Source: Cololabis saira (lineage: Eukaryota; Chordata; Actinopteri; Beloniformes; Belonidae). Taken from it: DNA of 64,000 nt. Positions 12,776-26,297 of this stretch are shown here, one piece after another. The translations under genes and the position numbers were made by a program. The DNA is taken from the NCBI RefSeq assembly GCF_033807715.1, contig NC_084596.1:30760879-30824878 (forward strand). Reading direction: 5' to 3'. Within the stretch, counting starts at the first letter, position 1; the number at the start of each line of letters is the position of its first letter. The notes below the pieces were generated by a model. The model saw only the letters and a program-made list of their open reading frames with translations. It was not told the origin of the DNA and searched no databases.

Positions 12776-13179
12776 TTGATCCTCTGTAGCAGCTATGTAT
12801 CAACACATTTATAAAAATGTATTAAAATCAAGGTACAATACTTAATTGTGCAATATTTAAAATCAAATGGAAGGTAAACTGTAATAATAATAAAAGGTCA
12901 TGTAAGTTCAGGTTCTTGCTGTAATTTTTAAAACTGGGTACTGCATCTGGATGGAAATCTTTTTGTTCACTTTTATTTTACCATTTTTTAGAAATAATTG
13001 CATACTTATCAGCGTTTTTTTTTTTGTACTCGAATAAGAGTAGAGAACCAGAATTATTAATTTATACCACATTTCAAGCAAGTCTCTAGAATGGCTTTTT
13101 TCCACCTTGTTCATTTATACTTAAGGTTTATGCATGTGTTCTCATTGTTTTAACTTGTGTTTATGTTTATTTATCATCA

Positions 13180-13250
13180 GTTGTTTTTTTTCTGTAAAGC
13201 ACTTTGCCATATGAATAAAATTGAATTGAACTGAATAGAAGTGAATATTA
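13180..13250 (+). repeat. LINE 3'-end-like fragment
   Basis: The run 'gtaaagcactttgccatatg' followed by 'aataaaattgaattgaactg' matches the 3' end style of common fish LINEs (a 'gtaaagcactttg...ataaa' tail). Only the tail is recognisable. Confidence 0.5.
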
Positions 13251-13839
13251 CTCTGCAGTGGTGCTGATCAATTCATTCATTTTGAACCATTTCTAAGCCC
13301 AGTTCACTGTTGAGTGTGGTCTAAAGCATGCACGTGGAAACTAGTTACTAGTAGGCTTGTTAGGAGGTTGTTCTGCCTGGGGAGTCGTGAGTTCAGTGAA
13401 AGACATAGTTAAAGGATGTATGAACCACTATGCATGCCCTCTTTATCCAGCTTCATGTCATTTCAACACTGGCCACCAAATACAATTAAAAAGATTTGCT
13501 TGAGAGAGAGAGTAATCAATTGACTGATTTTAGCTTGCTCTCGCTGCAAAATACACGTGGAAATGCAGCAAAAGTTTTTATATGCACCTTTCTAGATTTA
13601 ATTGTAAGACTTCGAAATCTAGCAATGTGAAAAAATACCACAAGATGAACAGCTTCATTTGAAACTAGGAATAAAAACCTGCTTTTCACAAAAGCTTGGT
13701 ACATTTAAAGTAAAGAAAGACCAGGTGGCTACATCTTGCTAATATGATGCAAACAGGGAGTTTTAGTTTTACAGTCAAATAATTTCACCTTTAGGGATTA
13801 ATGAAGTATCTGTGAATTAAATTGAATAGAGTTCCTCAA

Positions 13840-14930
13840 CCGACCACTAGGGGCTGGCTCCAAAAGTGACTGAATCACAATAAATTGAATGTTCAAATGC
13901 CCAAATCTACAGTAGGGCTGAACATATTTCCAGTCTGATTTAAAAAAGAGAAAAAAAAGGTTTAGGTCTCCATAACTAGATTTCAGCGATGATTTTACTT
14001 TACCACATCATGTAAAAAAACATAAAGCAACACATTTATGTATAATTAGGAGTGTTGCCGATGGCTACCTGTCATTGCGTCATCAACCTAGTGCTTAGTA
14101 CTGTCTTGACTTCTGAGCTGTGAATAACGACATACTGGAGCCCTAGTCGTTCGTTTCTAGAAGACAGGAGGTTTTTTTTGGTGCTGCTAATTGCAGGGAC
14201 TGCTGCGACTGGCTTTGTGTCGTCCTGGAAAGGTCCGAGGATGACGTTTAGCAAAGCAGCCTGCAGCTTCTGCTGACAGTGCATTAACCGCTGTGTCTTC
14301 TGGCATCGCTACTGAAATGACATTTGAAGCGGGATGTAGACATTCACTGGAAACAGGTCCTGCGGTGTGGTTCAGGTAAAAAAGTCAGAAGCCACTGTAG
14401 ATCATCATTTCAGGACCTTTCAAAGTGGAAATCTGCTGGGACCTGCGGTCTCTCGGTCTGAGAGTTGCTGGCCTACGCCAGGAAGCTTTCCCCACCAGGC
14501 TGAATGATGGCGGATCCCAGAGGCAGCACTTGTTTCGGATGCCGTTTTGGTAGTGACACTTCATTAAGATCGTTTTTCCAGAGTTGGTCAGAATGAATGT
14601 AAAGTAATCCAACGCTAAATCAGCCAAGCTAACTTAGCTACTTCACGTTACTGAACTAAACTGGGCTCGTTCCAGCAGGCTTCCAGGTCTCCTCTGTCTG
14701 TCCATATGCAAAATGGCGCTGTGCATATTCAATTAATGAATGAGAGCAAAGAGGCTTGAAAAGCACTCTTCAGAAAACCTTAGGGTTAAGGATTGTCCAG
14801 CTCTTCTTATAGAGTCTGTGATAAAGACCATGGACTTTTTTTTCTTGTACCGCATTTTTATCTGATACTGCAGTCCTATAAAGGATTATTAACAGTTTGA
14901 ACCCTAATACCTAAGCCGGACCTCAATTAA
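13840..14930. mobile_element. Possible interspersed DNA transposon, ends not resolved
   Basis: The start 'cgaccactaggggctggctc' plus 'caaaagtgactgaatc', and the later 'accatggacttttttttc' and 'tataaaggattattaacag', resemble a repeat I remember from fish genomes. The middle (about 14060-14700) is richer in G+C than its surroundings and holds two short minus-strand open frames of 70 and 80 codons without recognisable domains. I found no clean terminal inverted repeat or target duplication, so the identification is weak. Confidence 0.35.
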
Positions 14931-17900
14931 GCTTATCATATATTGAAAAAATTCCCTTTAACTCTGGTCCACAAATTTCAAGCCAATAGAAGCAGCGGCA
15001 GGCAACTCAAAAGATCACCTCTGGTCCTTTGTCCTTTGGTGAGATGGATGTGGTTTTGATGTCCATCCAGTTCAGTGGACAAAGTAGTGCCCTGCTCAAC
15101 AATATTAATATGTCTCTGTACCTTGAAAGCTTTGTAGCAGTTTGAGGGAACAGTTAGGTGAACTAACTTTGTTCTATCTTGTTCCCACATTTTCATGTTT
15201 CCTCGTTGGTACTTTCATGCACGGTTCTTTAGCAGATTGCCTCGCTTTTTTTTCATCATCCATTGTATAACAAATTGGTGTTGTTTGGGGAGCAACACAA
15301 CAGATGAGGAGGAGATAAGTAGAGAGGTAAAATGGATCAGTTGGTAATCGGTATTGGGGACTTTTTGTCCGGTCAGGTCAGATCAGCTCTATGGGCAGAG
15401 ATCGGTACTGATACCTTCTAAGATCACGCAGCATAAGATAACGTAATGCGAGGTAGTTTTTTTGGTTGTTTGTTTTCCTGTCACTAAACACATTTAGGAG
15501 CAGCTGCTAAAATTCAAAGGGTGCCAACAATAAATGTTCTAAACTTCTTTTGTTATTGAAAACTGCTGATTGAAGTCTTTATATATTCCTCAAAAAATTC
15601 CCGCAGGTCAGATATTAATGGCTAACAGTGTGAACAATTATATTTGCAATCAGAAAAATACACTCAAATATAGTTGAAGGTCCCACCCATGTACAATTTT
15701 AGGTGCATTTTCAACCAAAACGGTCGCCATTCCGAGCCTTCTTGGCGAACACAGCCTGCAGCTTCCACTACCTTTCAGCGTTGATTGTTTAATTGTGTGC
15801 AGCTGATTATGGGTTGAAGAAAGAAAATCAGAATCTACCAACTCAGAATCTCAGAATATCTTTCTTACATGCATTTGTAAGTGTATATTTTCAGTTAATT
15901 TGGCTAATACATGTGTTGCAAAAAACTCAGACACTGCAATATTTATGCAGGTGTGATTGTTCTTCTTTCTGACTGTAAAAATAGAAAAATCAGTTTTGGG
16001 ATGCAGTCTCATCGTATGATTTCTCCAGAATTTTTCCATTTTAAGGCCATTCATTCATTCGTTTCATTTGTTTTCACTCATCCTTCACTTGCAGGAACCA
16101 GAAGTGACTGTAAGTCCTGTCTCAGTTGGGTTACAATATAAATGTTGAACTGCCGCAACAAACAAGAAGTCCAAATGTGCTGTCAGGCTGAATGAGAACA
16201 GCTTTTAACGGGAGATGCTGAGTGCTGATGTAAGCTGCTGTGCAAAATCATGAATAATTTACATATGCAGGTGTGCTGCTGAGTTTTACTGAATAACTCA
16301 ACTGTACCTTTTACATTATTTTTCTGAGGTGTACTTAAAGTGTGCTTTGTAAATGAGGGCAGGAAAGTAGTGAGGAAGTGTGAGGAAAGTCTGGAGCAGC
16401 CTTTCCGAGCTTCTGGCTGAGCAAACACCATGTGGAGATATATAAGCACTTCCTTCTCTCCTTCACTTAGTCTCAGCCCCTCTGTTGGTCCTCGGGGTGC
16501 CTTCTTATCCGCCACTACTGTAAATCTTATTAAGTCATCTTGCCTTTCGTTCTTGTAGTTCCACTAAAACAATATATATCGTGAAGTGTAGCCAAATAGC
16601 TTAATGCAAACGCCGTTGCTTCATTCCCATAATGAACTATAATAGCTTTTAGTTCTTATCTGTACTTCCCAAAGACTTTTTACTGAATCATCATTATTAT
16701 TTCTCTCTTTCAGGCTGCCAGTTTAAAGACTTACAGTAATACTGATTATCAGTTGTGTATGATGTCATATTAATAGATATACAGATAGCTAGATCTTCTG
16801 ATCTATCTAGTTGTCTGAGTTATAGTTTTATAGTATATAATTTTTTTTTAATCTGCTGTATAATTACGTCAGTGATAACGGGATAATTGCCATTGAGTGG
16901 GCTGATCATGTTCTGAGGGTTTATATAGTCATGATCAATGGTGTTACTCTGTGATCAGTACTGATCTGTCTTGTTTTTATGCGCTTTAGAGCTCCCAGAC
17001 GCGTTATTGAATTCTGCAGTCGTGACAGGTGTCAAAAATATGTTTTCTCTAAATTTGTGTTTGGAGTCATCTGTTTTTTTTTTTAAATCATCATTGCTGT
17101 CATCAGAAATCAAAGCGTTTTAAAGTTACATTAATGTTTAAATGTTTGTCTGAAGAGCCATGTAATAAAAATAACACTGATGATAGTAGCATGGCCCGTG
17201 TTCAACTAAAGGTTGTTCAAAACCCCAACTTTTGGAGTCACTTTGAGAAACTCCTGTTCTGCTGTTTTCTGCTCGAGTTGATCTGTGACTCTGTGCGTTT
17301 CCTAATTATGGTAATGCACTCTGGAATAAACAGGGTCTGACTTATCAAGGAGCTTTTGAGTCATTGTGCTGGTTCTGCTGCTGCGTCGGGGAAACCAGGC
17401 TTGAACAGCTTCGGTTGTAATTTTTCACTGCTTGTTTCCCTAATCAAGCTACAATACATTACAAAATAAAAACTGCCACATAGTGCAAATAGAAAACCGA
17501 AAGACGCTCAAATTAATACACACGTTACCCTCGGAGTAGCTAATGCATTTAAGATCTTATTTAGTTCTAAAAGTTGACTTAATAACCTGATGTCTTAAAA
17601 CCACTCCTTGTGGCTATACCACTTGTGATCACATGGGGAGAGCATATTACAAGAAAGTTCACGCGTCGGCCCCTAGTGTAAGTAACAAAGTCATGCAGCT
17701 CAAGTAGGACATGCCGGACCATCCCCAGTCATTAGCACAGTATTGTTAGTGGCTCCGGTATCAACACAGCAGACCTGCATGCCCTCAAGTGTTCAGAAAT
17801 GGTATTACAATAGAAAATGGTTTGTGACGTCATTTGGTAAAGTCTCATAAATTTACAGTACAAAAGCTTATTTTAAAATGAGGTCTTTACTCGTCTTTTC

Positions 17901-19088
17901 ATAATGATCAATTTTAGATTGAGTTAGTACCTGAACTCCATTCCACTGCTTCTTTTGTGGACTATATATCTTTTAAATCAGTGCTGCAGCTTTTACTGTA
18001 GATGAAATTCCCATTTTATAGCTCCCTTCATCCCTCTGTTTGTCCATCTTGCTACTTCCGGCTTTAAATTGCTGAATTGTGTATATGTCAAGACGTTGGG
18101 GCCACCAGGTAGTGTGTGTGTCTGTGATCTTCTTGTGTGTTCAGAGCTCGCCACCATACACAGCTGGCTGTATGCCGGATGGCCTTTAATGGTGACGGAC
18201 AGGCGAAATAAATTCCTGTGAGGAAAAGAAGGAAAGGAGATTAAAGCAGAGGAAGATCAAGACCGACGTGAACAGAGGGACATTGATACTCTGATGGATT
18301 TAAGAGCATCTGTGTGTATTTGTATGCGTGTGTCTGCTGACACATGCAAGAAATATCAAAGTACAGTCCTCAGAAATGTCAGATGTCAGCTTCGGTGGAA
18401 ACATAAACTCTGAAAGGATATTTACATTCTCTCCTTCTGTTGGCTTCTGCTAGAATAAATCCCTCTGGCTTTGACAGAGACTGCATCTGCACTTTCATAG
18501 TTGTGAAAGACACAAGTGATCTTATCAGCCAGATTGATGTAAAAAAACAAAAGTCATTGTTTGCATGCATGCCTCCATTTACCAAAACTACAAGATGATG
18601 ACGTAGAACAAGTGTGAATCCAAAGAAAGAAGAGGATGCTGCACCCACTGTTGCAGCCTCCAAAGCTTTAAGAGGTTAACCTGAGAAATGACTGAGTGTT
18701 GAGCAGTTGTGAGCACCGAGCACGTGGAGGCTCTAATGTGCTTTTGTCACAGCACTTGTGCAGATGGAGCGGAAACAATCCCTAACAAGGATCCCAGTCT
18801 CGTTGTCAGGTTTTGAAGTTAATTGTACCACATACATGTCACCTTTCATAATCTCAGTCCTGGGCCACTGATTAATTTATTTTGCAGTGTTATTTCTGGC
18901 AGATGCGGCCTGGCATCTGTAGGAGTGTCTGCACGGTAATCCTTTGGCAGCTAGCTCTCTTGCACCATTTCATGTCTGTCTCATTGATCACGCCAATCCG
19001 TGTAGTGCTCTCACATCATCGCGACCTTGGAGTCTTCATGCATTTGGCTGCGGACGTCTCAGGATACAGATTCCTAAGAGAGTCGTGC
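14931..19088. other. Non-coding stretch, no gene seen
   Basis: No convincing exon, RNA gene or bounded element. Short local features are a palindromic AGCTAGATC/GATCTATCTAG patch near 16783-16812 and poly-T runs near 17070. Open frames at 16183-16515 and 18379-18663 have no recognisable domain. Confidence 0.5.

Positions 19089-19152
<64 letters not shown>
19089..19152. repeat. (GT)n microsatellite
   Basis: Thirty-odd GT units with one T interruption at 19101. Cysteine/valine- or histidine/threonine-rich open frames across it are artefacts of the repeat. Confidence 0.97.
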
Positions 19153-19154
<2 letters not shown>

Positions 19155-20017
19155 GCTAGCATGGGTCGGCATGTGCCAACCAGCACATCAAACTGCCAGC
19201 TGGACTGTGGCAGTGAGACCTGTAGCTGCCAGATACACTCATTCACACGCTCATACTCGCAGTTACATGCACGCGCGGCCACATGCTGGCACGCTGGAGT
19301 CGGTTCTCCCGCCAGACATGCAGATTTGATATCATGTAATAGAGAGAACAATGTGAATTCTGCCAAAAATGGCATCAAGGGAAATACTCACAAAAGATTT
19401 GTGCAGTTGGGTTCTCTTTGGATTATTTTGTGTAGTTTAAATCTAAAGAGGACGATGATGGTTTGTATGATTGCATTTATGAAAGAATCAACCCGATAAG
19501 TAGTTGAAAAAAATGAAAAAAATGTTTTTGATTTCTTTAGTTGTTCCATCCAATGTGGCTTCTGCATCATCCAGGCACTCGCAAAAGCGCAACCAACAAC
19601 GGTTGGTTCTGACATACTTTTGTTGTAGCTACACAATAAGTCGCAGCGCTTTGAAACGGTTCAACAAGAGATTTACATGAACAAGGGAATGCACAAAAAT
19701 GACACATTCAACCATAATGGCAACTGGGGTGGGGAGGATATGGCCGGAATAACGTCGTCCGGCCAGAGAAGCCTGTCTGGTGAAAGGAAGCGGCCTGCTC
19801 ACTCCTCAGGTTGAGGAGACCTGAGCTCAGTGCAGGGCCCTCCCGGGGTTGGTAGAGGGAGAAATGCCCAGGACTGTCACTTAGGAAGGAGCACTGGGTG
19901 ATGAAAATGGGGAAAAAAATCGGGGATAAAAAGAAAACTTCACTTTGATACTTAGATGTCCTTTTTTCCCGAAGCAGAGGTTACAGATAAGTTAAATAGG
20001 AATTGACACACTAAGAG
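19153..20017. other. Non-coding stretch, no gene seen
   Basis: A G+C-richer patch at about 19720-19900 has the inverted pair GGCCGGA/TCCGGCC (19742-19765) and may be part of a retroelement, but I could not assign it. The rest is unremarkable. Confidence 0.45.
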
Positions 20018-20239
20018 AGTGTTTCCCAACGCTGTTCCTCAGGGCACGCTGTCCTGCATGTTTTAGATGTCTTCTTGCATTAACATAGCTGATTCAAATG
20101 AATAGTTGTCACCAGCTTGTCATCAAGGTTAGCAAAAGTTTATTAATGGCAAAGCCATTTGTATCAAGGTTCATTGAACCAGGGAAACATCTAAAACATG
20201 CAGGACAGTGTTCCCCAAGGACTAGGGATGGGAAATACT
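20018..20239. mobile_element. Foldback MITE with about 53-bp inverted arms, possibly hAT-type
   Basis: The left arm (20018-20070) and the complement of the right arm (about 20183-20239) share the core 'ctgtcctgcatgttttagat' plus flanking matches to the end (AGTGTTTCCCA versus AGTATTTCCCA). The pattern matches a palindromic repeat family frequent in fish. No clear target-site duplication could be read, so the superfamily is uncertain. Confidence 0.65.
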
Positions 20240-23149
20240 CCAGTAAGTGATGGAGGACAGAGGCAGAGAGGCATTGACAAAAACTCAAAATACTTTCAAA
20301 ACCTTTTGAATTTCTACCGCATGAATATCTGTTGTGAACAAGGTCCTTACCTGATTTTGCAGCATGTATCATTGCTTTTCACACATTTTAAAGGCCAATG
20401 TTGCCTTCTGGCAACGAGGCTGACCAAGAAAAAAAAAATCATAGCAGATATTTTTGGTTTCAGGTTACTAGAGAGGGCAGTTGTAATCTTACAACTATAG
20501 TAGCGGGACTTCAGTGGACTGAAGCACCACTGTTTTTTGATGGATGTGTTGCCATGGTATTTGGCTCAGGACCTCACATTATCTTCCACCCCTTCACTTT
20601 GCATTTTCACTTTTTCCTTCCTGTCTTTTCTCATCTATTTCACCCTCTCTTTGAGGTCCAACCAACCATCCTTCACTATCTGACCCTGCATCACTTGCAC
20701 CTCTTGCCTTTTATTTTGTTTGTCTTCATCTTTTGTTTCTCTGTCTCTCTTTCGACACACCCTGCCAGGACATGTTGTTGTGCTTCACGCATTCTCCATC
20801 TGTTTCATCCACCCAGCCTCTTCCGTCTCAAAGCAAAAAAGGGCTTCAGTGAGCATACTGTGCTCTTGGATTTTAGCCATCAAGTGCTTTTTGCCTCGCT
20901 TGTTCGGGTAATGATCTGCAACACCGGTGCTGAGCAGTATCTCTCCAGTAAATGCTGATAAAATCATTGCTTCTTGATGGAAGAAAAAATCCCATTGAAT
21001 ACTTTTTCCTCTCGAATCAGTGCCGTTGTATTGTCACAATGTAATTACTTGGCTCAATTGGCTTAAAATTCACACTCATTAAAGAAAGTTCTTGTTTGGG
21101 CTTGTTTGCGTGCGCACACGTTGTTTCTCTTGCATTACAGCGCCAAACATTTCCTGATGATTAGAGTTCGCTACTCATCCAATTTCATGACTGCAAATGT
21201 GTCTGAATGTGAAACCAAACAAACCCAAAGGGAACTGTTTCTGATGGAGCTGCAGTCTCAGAGCTCACATTAAATTTAATTTCACTTTACTTTCAATGAT
21301 AGATTTAAAAAAGAAAAGAAAAAGGATTTAGATAATTGCATACATGTATACACATTCTGAATATACTTTACACTGCAGAGAAAGAATAGTCAGCCAGCCA
21401 CATGTAATCACTCTAAATTATGCAGTAAGCTTTGCTCTTAGTTCTCCCACCTCTAGTAATCGTGTTCCTGGTGTTTCTACATCAAATCACCCATATCTTC
21501 TGGATATTTTTGTGGGCTCATGTTATATGCAGTAATCATTTCTCGTGAAGTGTAGTTTTTTATTTTATTTTGGTTAACAGACATTAGCGTCAGTCATCGT
21601 CACTGCAGGAATGAAGGCAGAGCTCTTCCATAGCAGGAATCCAAATGTGAATCCATTTAAAACGGCTGAATAAATGATCGTGTTGGCGTTACTTTCGGGC
21701 TCAATTGCAATCTGGAAATATTGCCCGTCTTTTCTCCTCATGTTTTATGGAAACAGGCTTGTGAATTCTGCTTCTCTTTCATATTTATCATACAGAACTT
21801 TTACATGTTCAGCCTATGAAAATATTTCCAATAAACCATAATATATTTATTTTCAGGCCATTTAATGGCCCTGATATACAGATGACATGAGAGGAGAGTA
21901 GTTCAAAAATCACCCTCTTGACAAGTACACATTTTTTTTTTATATTTGAATTGGAAAACCGATTATAAATAAAGCAAAAAGTTAATCTGAACAGTTATTG
22001 TACTTTTACATACATTTACCTTTTGGAACATGGATTAACAGTGAATAGATATTCATTTCTGAACTGGAACTAAATCCAGTTTTTCAACAATGAGAATGCT
22101 CACTGGAGCTTGTGAGGTTTGTTCCTCTACTATGATCTTTTTTTTTATTTTACTGATTTATTTGCATTAACAGACGCTAAAATTCTATATTAAACTGAAA
22201 AGGTTCCCAAAATAAACTCTGCAGTTAGACCTATTCTTCCAAACCCCCTGGACTGACTTGTGCATTCATCAGTAAAAGCACCAATTAACCATAAGCGACC
22301 TCTGTGTGTCAGAAGCAATGTGAGCTATAGTGGTGACGAGACAAACGCAATCAAACACAGTTGTGCCCACAGTCATTTTTCAGTCACGGGACAACATTAA
22401 TGTAGCATACTCCAAAGCAGGGAGAGCATGAAACGTCCACATAAGGTGGGTTTCAATTAGTGGAGGTCAAGGGTAAAAGCATAGACTTTATAAAAAGTAC
22501 TGAAACCCCCCACCCCCCCTGGGACATTACCAAAGGGTTTTCTAAGGAGTTGATTTGAGGCCTTTTTGGGGGGCGCTGATGGGTGCCAGAACTGATTCTG
22601 CCCAGCCCTGATTAATCCAGAACAAAACAAGCCATGGAGGCCACCTGGAACACGCCCACTTTAGTGCAGTTTACACAAGTTAGCTATATTACTTTGGCTT
22701 AACTCATGATAACTTGTACTAATGTCACTATTTGGCCATTCTGATAAATCAAAAGATTTCCAACAAGTTCTACGGGAGCTGTAGCAAGGATTGGAGTTCC
22801 ACTTGAGCATCACTGGAAGACTCATGTAACGGATGCTTGGCTAACTGACTGTGGCCTTGAGGTCCCCTTGCTGAGCTATGATGGTAACTAGTGTTACCTT
22901 ACTTTCTGAGTGACTGAATCCGTACAATCTCATTTTCGATATTGCCCCTTAACATTTGAAACAATACAATGTTGCAGTTAAATAAAGATTGGGGAGCTCT
23001 GATTGATGACCAGCTGGACCCTGGATGAGCTGGCACTTCGGCGAAATAACTGCAGCCTCAGAGTCCAGGACACCCGATTGGTCCAGGTGGCCTGCTGCTT
23101 AGCTAAACTTTGTCCTTGGGCTTTTTTCCCATTTCTTTTTGGGCCTATT
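20240..23149. other. Non-coding stretch, no gene seen
   Basis: This includes a pyrimidine-rich strand at about 20575-20830. It generates a 186-codon open frame rich in Phe, His and Leu that I regard as spurious. A C-rich run lies at 22506-22519. No exon or RNA gene is recognisable. Confidence 0.5.
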
Positions 23150-23480
23150 TCTATTTAGGATCACAGGGTCTTTTGGAGCCCCATCCAAGCTCTCTTTGGG
23201 TGAAAGGCAGGGGTACATCCTGAAAAGGACTGCCAGTCCATCGCAGAGCCACATATAGACAAACAACCACACACACTCACTCCTTTGGGTTATTTAGAAT
23301 AATAATTTAGTATGACATAAATGTTCTGGACTGCAGGATGAAGCCAGAGTACCTCGAGGAAAACCCACGCAAGCACAGGAAGAACATGCAAACTCCACAC
23401 AGAAAGGCTTGTGGGGATTTGATCTCTGAAGTAGGAATAACTATGTACTGTTAGATCATCACAGCTCAGAAGTCAGTGAC
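23150..23480 (-). repeat. SINE-like repeat module, antisense
   Basis: Antisense copy of the module at 6650-6965. Landmarks are 'aaggactgccagtccatcgc', 'gaggaaaacccacgcaagca' and 'acatgcaaactccacacag', ending at an antisense B-box-like 'ggggatttgatctctgaag' (about 23413-23431). Diverged, with an A/T-rich interruption near 23290-23325. Confidence 0.6.
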
Positions 23481-24961
23481 GGTTCTGAATACTAAGTAGC
23501 TAAAGTGATGGCAGCTAACCATTAATTACAGCCAGCTGTCACTCAAAAGACCATGCCCTTAATTATTCATACATTTGTGGCATACAGTAAGCGTACATAA
23601 GCCATTTGATTTCTGTTCTTTTCACTTTAAGGAATAAATACTATTTCTTGTCAAGATTTGAAAATTGTCATCTTGACTCTTTTTCTCTTTAGCTCCCAGA
23701 GAAAGTTTGACAAATACAGTTTGACACCAGTCTGTCCCCAGATCCATCAAACCACAGACTTGTTTCACTCTATCCTTTAATTGGTATTTATGTTTCCCCT
23801 TTTTTTATTTCGAATTAATGTTTCCTTTTATAACAACAACAACAACAACGCTATCAATTGGTGGATGATGCAGCCCTTGGTGCATGGTCTTGGTGAGGTT
23901 TGAATAAATGCTGTTAACCTTTTATCTCATGCACACCGGGTGTTGTGCGCAGACACACAGCCACACAGCCACACAAACAGATGATTGGATGTTTTTGTAT
24001 GTCAAGGAGATTCTTTGATGCCAGTAATCCCTTGATGCAGCAAACACAGAAGCACTCACACACATCCAGCACCGAGCGCAACCTTTGCCACTAATTATTT
24101 CCTCAATCCTCCATAATGACTCCTGGAAGGGGTTTGAAAATGAGAAGAGTAAAATGGACAAGAAGAAATTATGATAAATAAAATCAAAGGCATTGTGGAT
24201 CTGTGGATTTCACACTTTTTCCTTCCACTCCTCCTTGATCTGCCTCTTTTTCATCTAAATGAGAAGGATAGCAATTACGGTTGGGAGTTGGTACAAGTAC
24301 TTGTAAATGATTGAAAGGGAAGAGGTGGAGAGTGTGGACAGGCTAATAAGATTCAGTGAGCTGAAAGACTCTCTTGTTGCTGTCTATGTCAGTGGGATGC
24401 AGGAGGAAAGGGACACACTCCTTCCTCTTTCGTTTCCCCTTTCTCCACTTTTTATGTGCCCATTTCCTCAAATATGGAAAAATCCAACCGCAGCCCTTTT
24501 TCGGTTGTCACTTAAGCAACGTGAAGGCTCAAAAACTCTCAAAGGCGGACTGTTGATTGACAGCCAGCTTATTGTGTTATTTTATGATACTTTTCAATTG
24601 CACTCTTTCCAAAATGGACACGTAAAAAGCTGATAAATGCATCTCATCTTTTAAGTGGTACAGTAGTTTACAAGTCTTATTCCTACATGCAGTTGACCCA
24701 CACAGACCACACAGACCACAGGCTGGTGTTGTTGCAGCTCCACCATTTAGCATGCACTTCACCCGCTTACATTTTCAGCGTTTTATGCAGTTGACACAGG
24801 TGATAGACACATTAACACACAGCCTACTTATGTAGCTGTTCAACCTGAAACAGATTAAACTGAATGTGTAGCCCAAGATGGATCTCTGTTTCTCTGCACA
24901 TGTGGGCCTATCAGAAACAGTAGCGGCACTGGAACAATTCATCAGCCTTTGAGCTTTCACA
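23481..24961. other. Non-coding stretch, no gene seen
   Basis: Contains an (AAC)6 run at 23832-23849 and short ACACAGACC repeats near 24698-24720. No exon or RNA gene was recognised. Confidence 0.5.
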
Positions 24962-25164
24962 TACAGTGAGTACGGAAAGTATTCAGACCCCTTTACATTT
25001 TTCCCCTTTTGTTTCATTGCAGCTATTTGCTAGAATCCAAAAAGTTAATTTTATTTCTCATTAATGTACACCTCATCTTGACAGAAAAAAACAGAAATGT
25101 AGAAATGTTTGCAAATTTATTAAAACAGAAAAACTGAAATATCACATGGTCATAAGTATTCAGA

Positions 25165-26130
25165 GCCTTTGGTCAGTATTGAGTAGAAGCAACCTTTTGT
25201 GCGAGTACAGTCTTCTTGGGAATGATGCAACAAGTTTTTCACAGCTGGATTTGGGGATCCTCTGCCGTTCTTCCCTGCAGATCTTCTCCAGTTCTGTCAG
25301 GTTGGATGGTGAATGTGTGTGGTCATTTTCAAATCTCTCCAGCGATGCGTAATTGGGTTTAGGTCAGGGCTCTGGCTGGGCCAGTCAAGAATGGTCCTAG
25401 AGTTGTTCCAAACTCACTCCTTTGTTATTTTAGCTATGTGCTTAGGGTCATTGTCTTGTTGGAAAGTGAACCTTCGGCCCAGTCTGAGGTCCTGAGGACT
25501 CTGGAAGAGGTTTTCTGCCAGGATATCTCGGTACTTGGCCGCTTTCATCTTTCCTTCAATTGCAACTTCTTTTCAATTTCTGTCCCTGCAGCTGAAAAAC
25601 ATCCCCATAGCATGATGCTGCCACCACCATGTGTCCCTGTTGGGATTGTATTGGACAGGTGATGAGCAGTACCTGCTTTCCTCCACGCATACCGCTTAGA
25701 ATTAACGCAGAAAAGTTCAATCTTGGTCTCATCAGACCAGAGAATCTAATTTCTCATAGTCTGGGAATCATTCATGTGTTTTTTGGCAAACTCTATGCAG
25801 GATTTCATATGTCTTGCACTGAGGAAAGGTTTCAGTCGGGCCCCTCTGCCATAAAGCCCCAACTGGTGGAGGCCTGCAGTGATAGTCTTACTTTGTGGAA
25901 CGTTCTCCCATCTCCCTACTGCATCTCTTTGGGTTCTTATTTACCTCTCTCACCAAGGCTCTTCTCCCATGATTGCTCAGTTTGTCTGGACAGCCAGGTC
26001 TAGGAAGAGTTCTGGTCGTCCCAAACTCTTAAGAACCTTGAGTGCTGCAGACATTCTTTTGTAACCTGGGCCAGATCTGTGTCTTGCCACAATTCTGTCT
26101 CTGTCTCCTTGGGCAGTTCCTTTGACCGCA
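25165..26130 (-). pseudogene. Tc1-like transposase remnant
   Basis: Read on the minus strand with frameshifts, three landmarks of the DD34E catalytic domain appear in order. LWSDETKIE lies at about 25717-25745, QQDNDPKH at about 25439-25462, and SPDLNPI at about 25351-25372. The residue after LNPI should be the catalytic Glu (GAG) but here the codon at 25348-25350 reads ACG (Thr), so the active site is lost. Several frameshifts and stops break the frame, and no long minus-strand frame survives. The enzyme family cuts and pastes the element at TA sites. This copy cannot. Confidence 0.85.
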
Positions 26131-26297
26131 TGATTCTCATTTGCTCTGACATGCACTGTGAGCTGTAAGGTCTCATATAGACAGGTGTGTGCCTTTCTTA
26201 ATCAAGTCCAATCAGTTTAATTAAATGTTTCTGGACTCCAATGAAGGAGCAGAACCATCTCAAGGAGGATCAGAAGAAATGGACAGCATTTGAGTTA

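Larger units (their letters stand above)
9480..13170. other. Non-coding stretch, no gene seen
   Basis: No exon or RNA gene was recognised. The stretch holds a CCAT/CCCA short tandem repeat (9711-9755), two adjacent hairpins (10987-11066), a pyrimidine-rich run (about 11470-11615) and a degenerate ACTAAA-rich low-complexity tract (about 12478-12775). Open frames in the pyrimidine run lack domains. Confidence 0.5.

Noticed and set aside
20398..20958. 186-codon open frame on the + strand, second longest single frame in the window
   Set aside because: Its length comes from a pyrimidine-rich strand. The composition is Phe/His/Leu-rich with no domain, and no splice or promoter context supports it.
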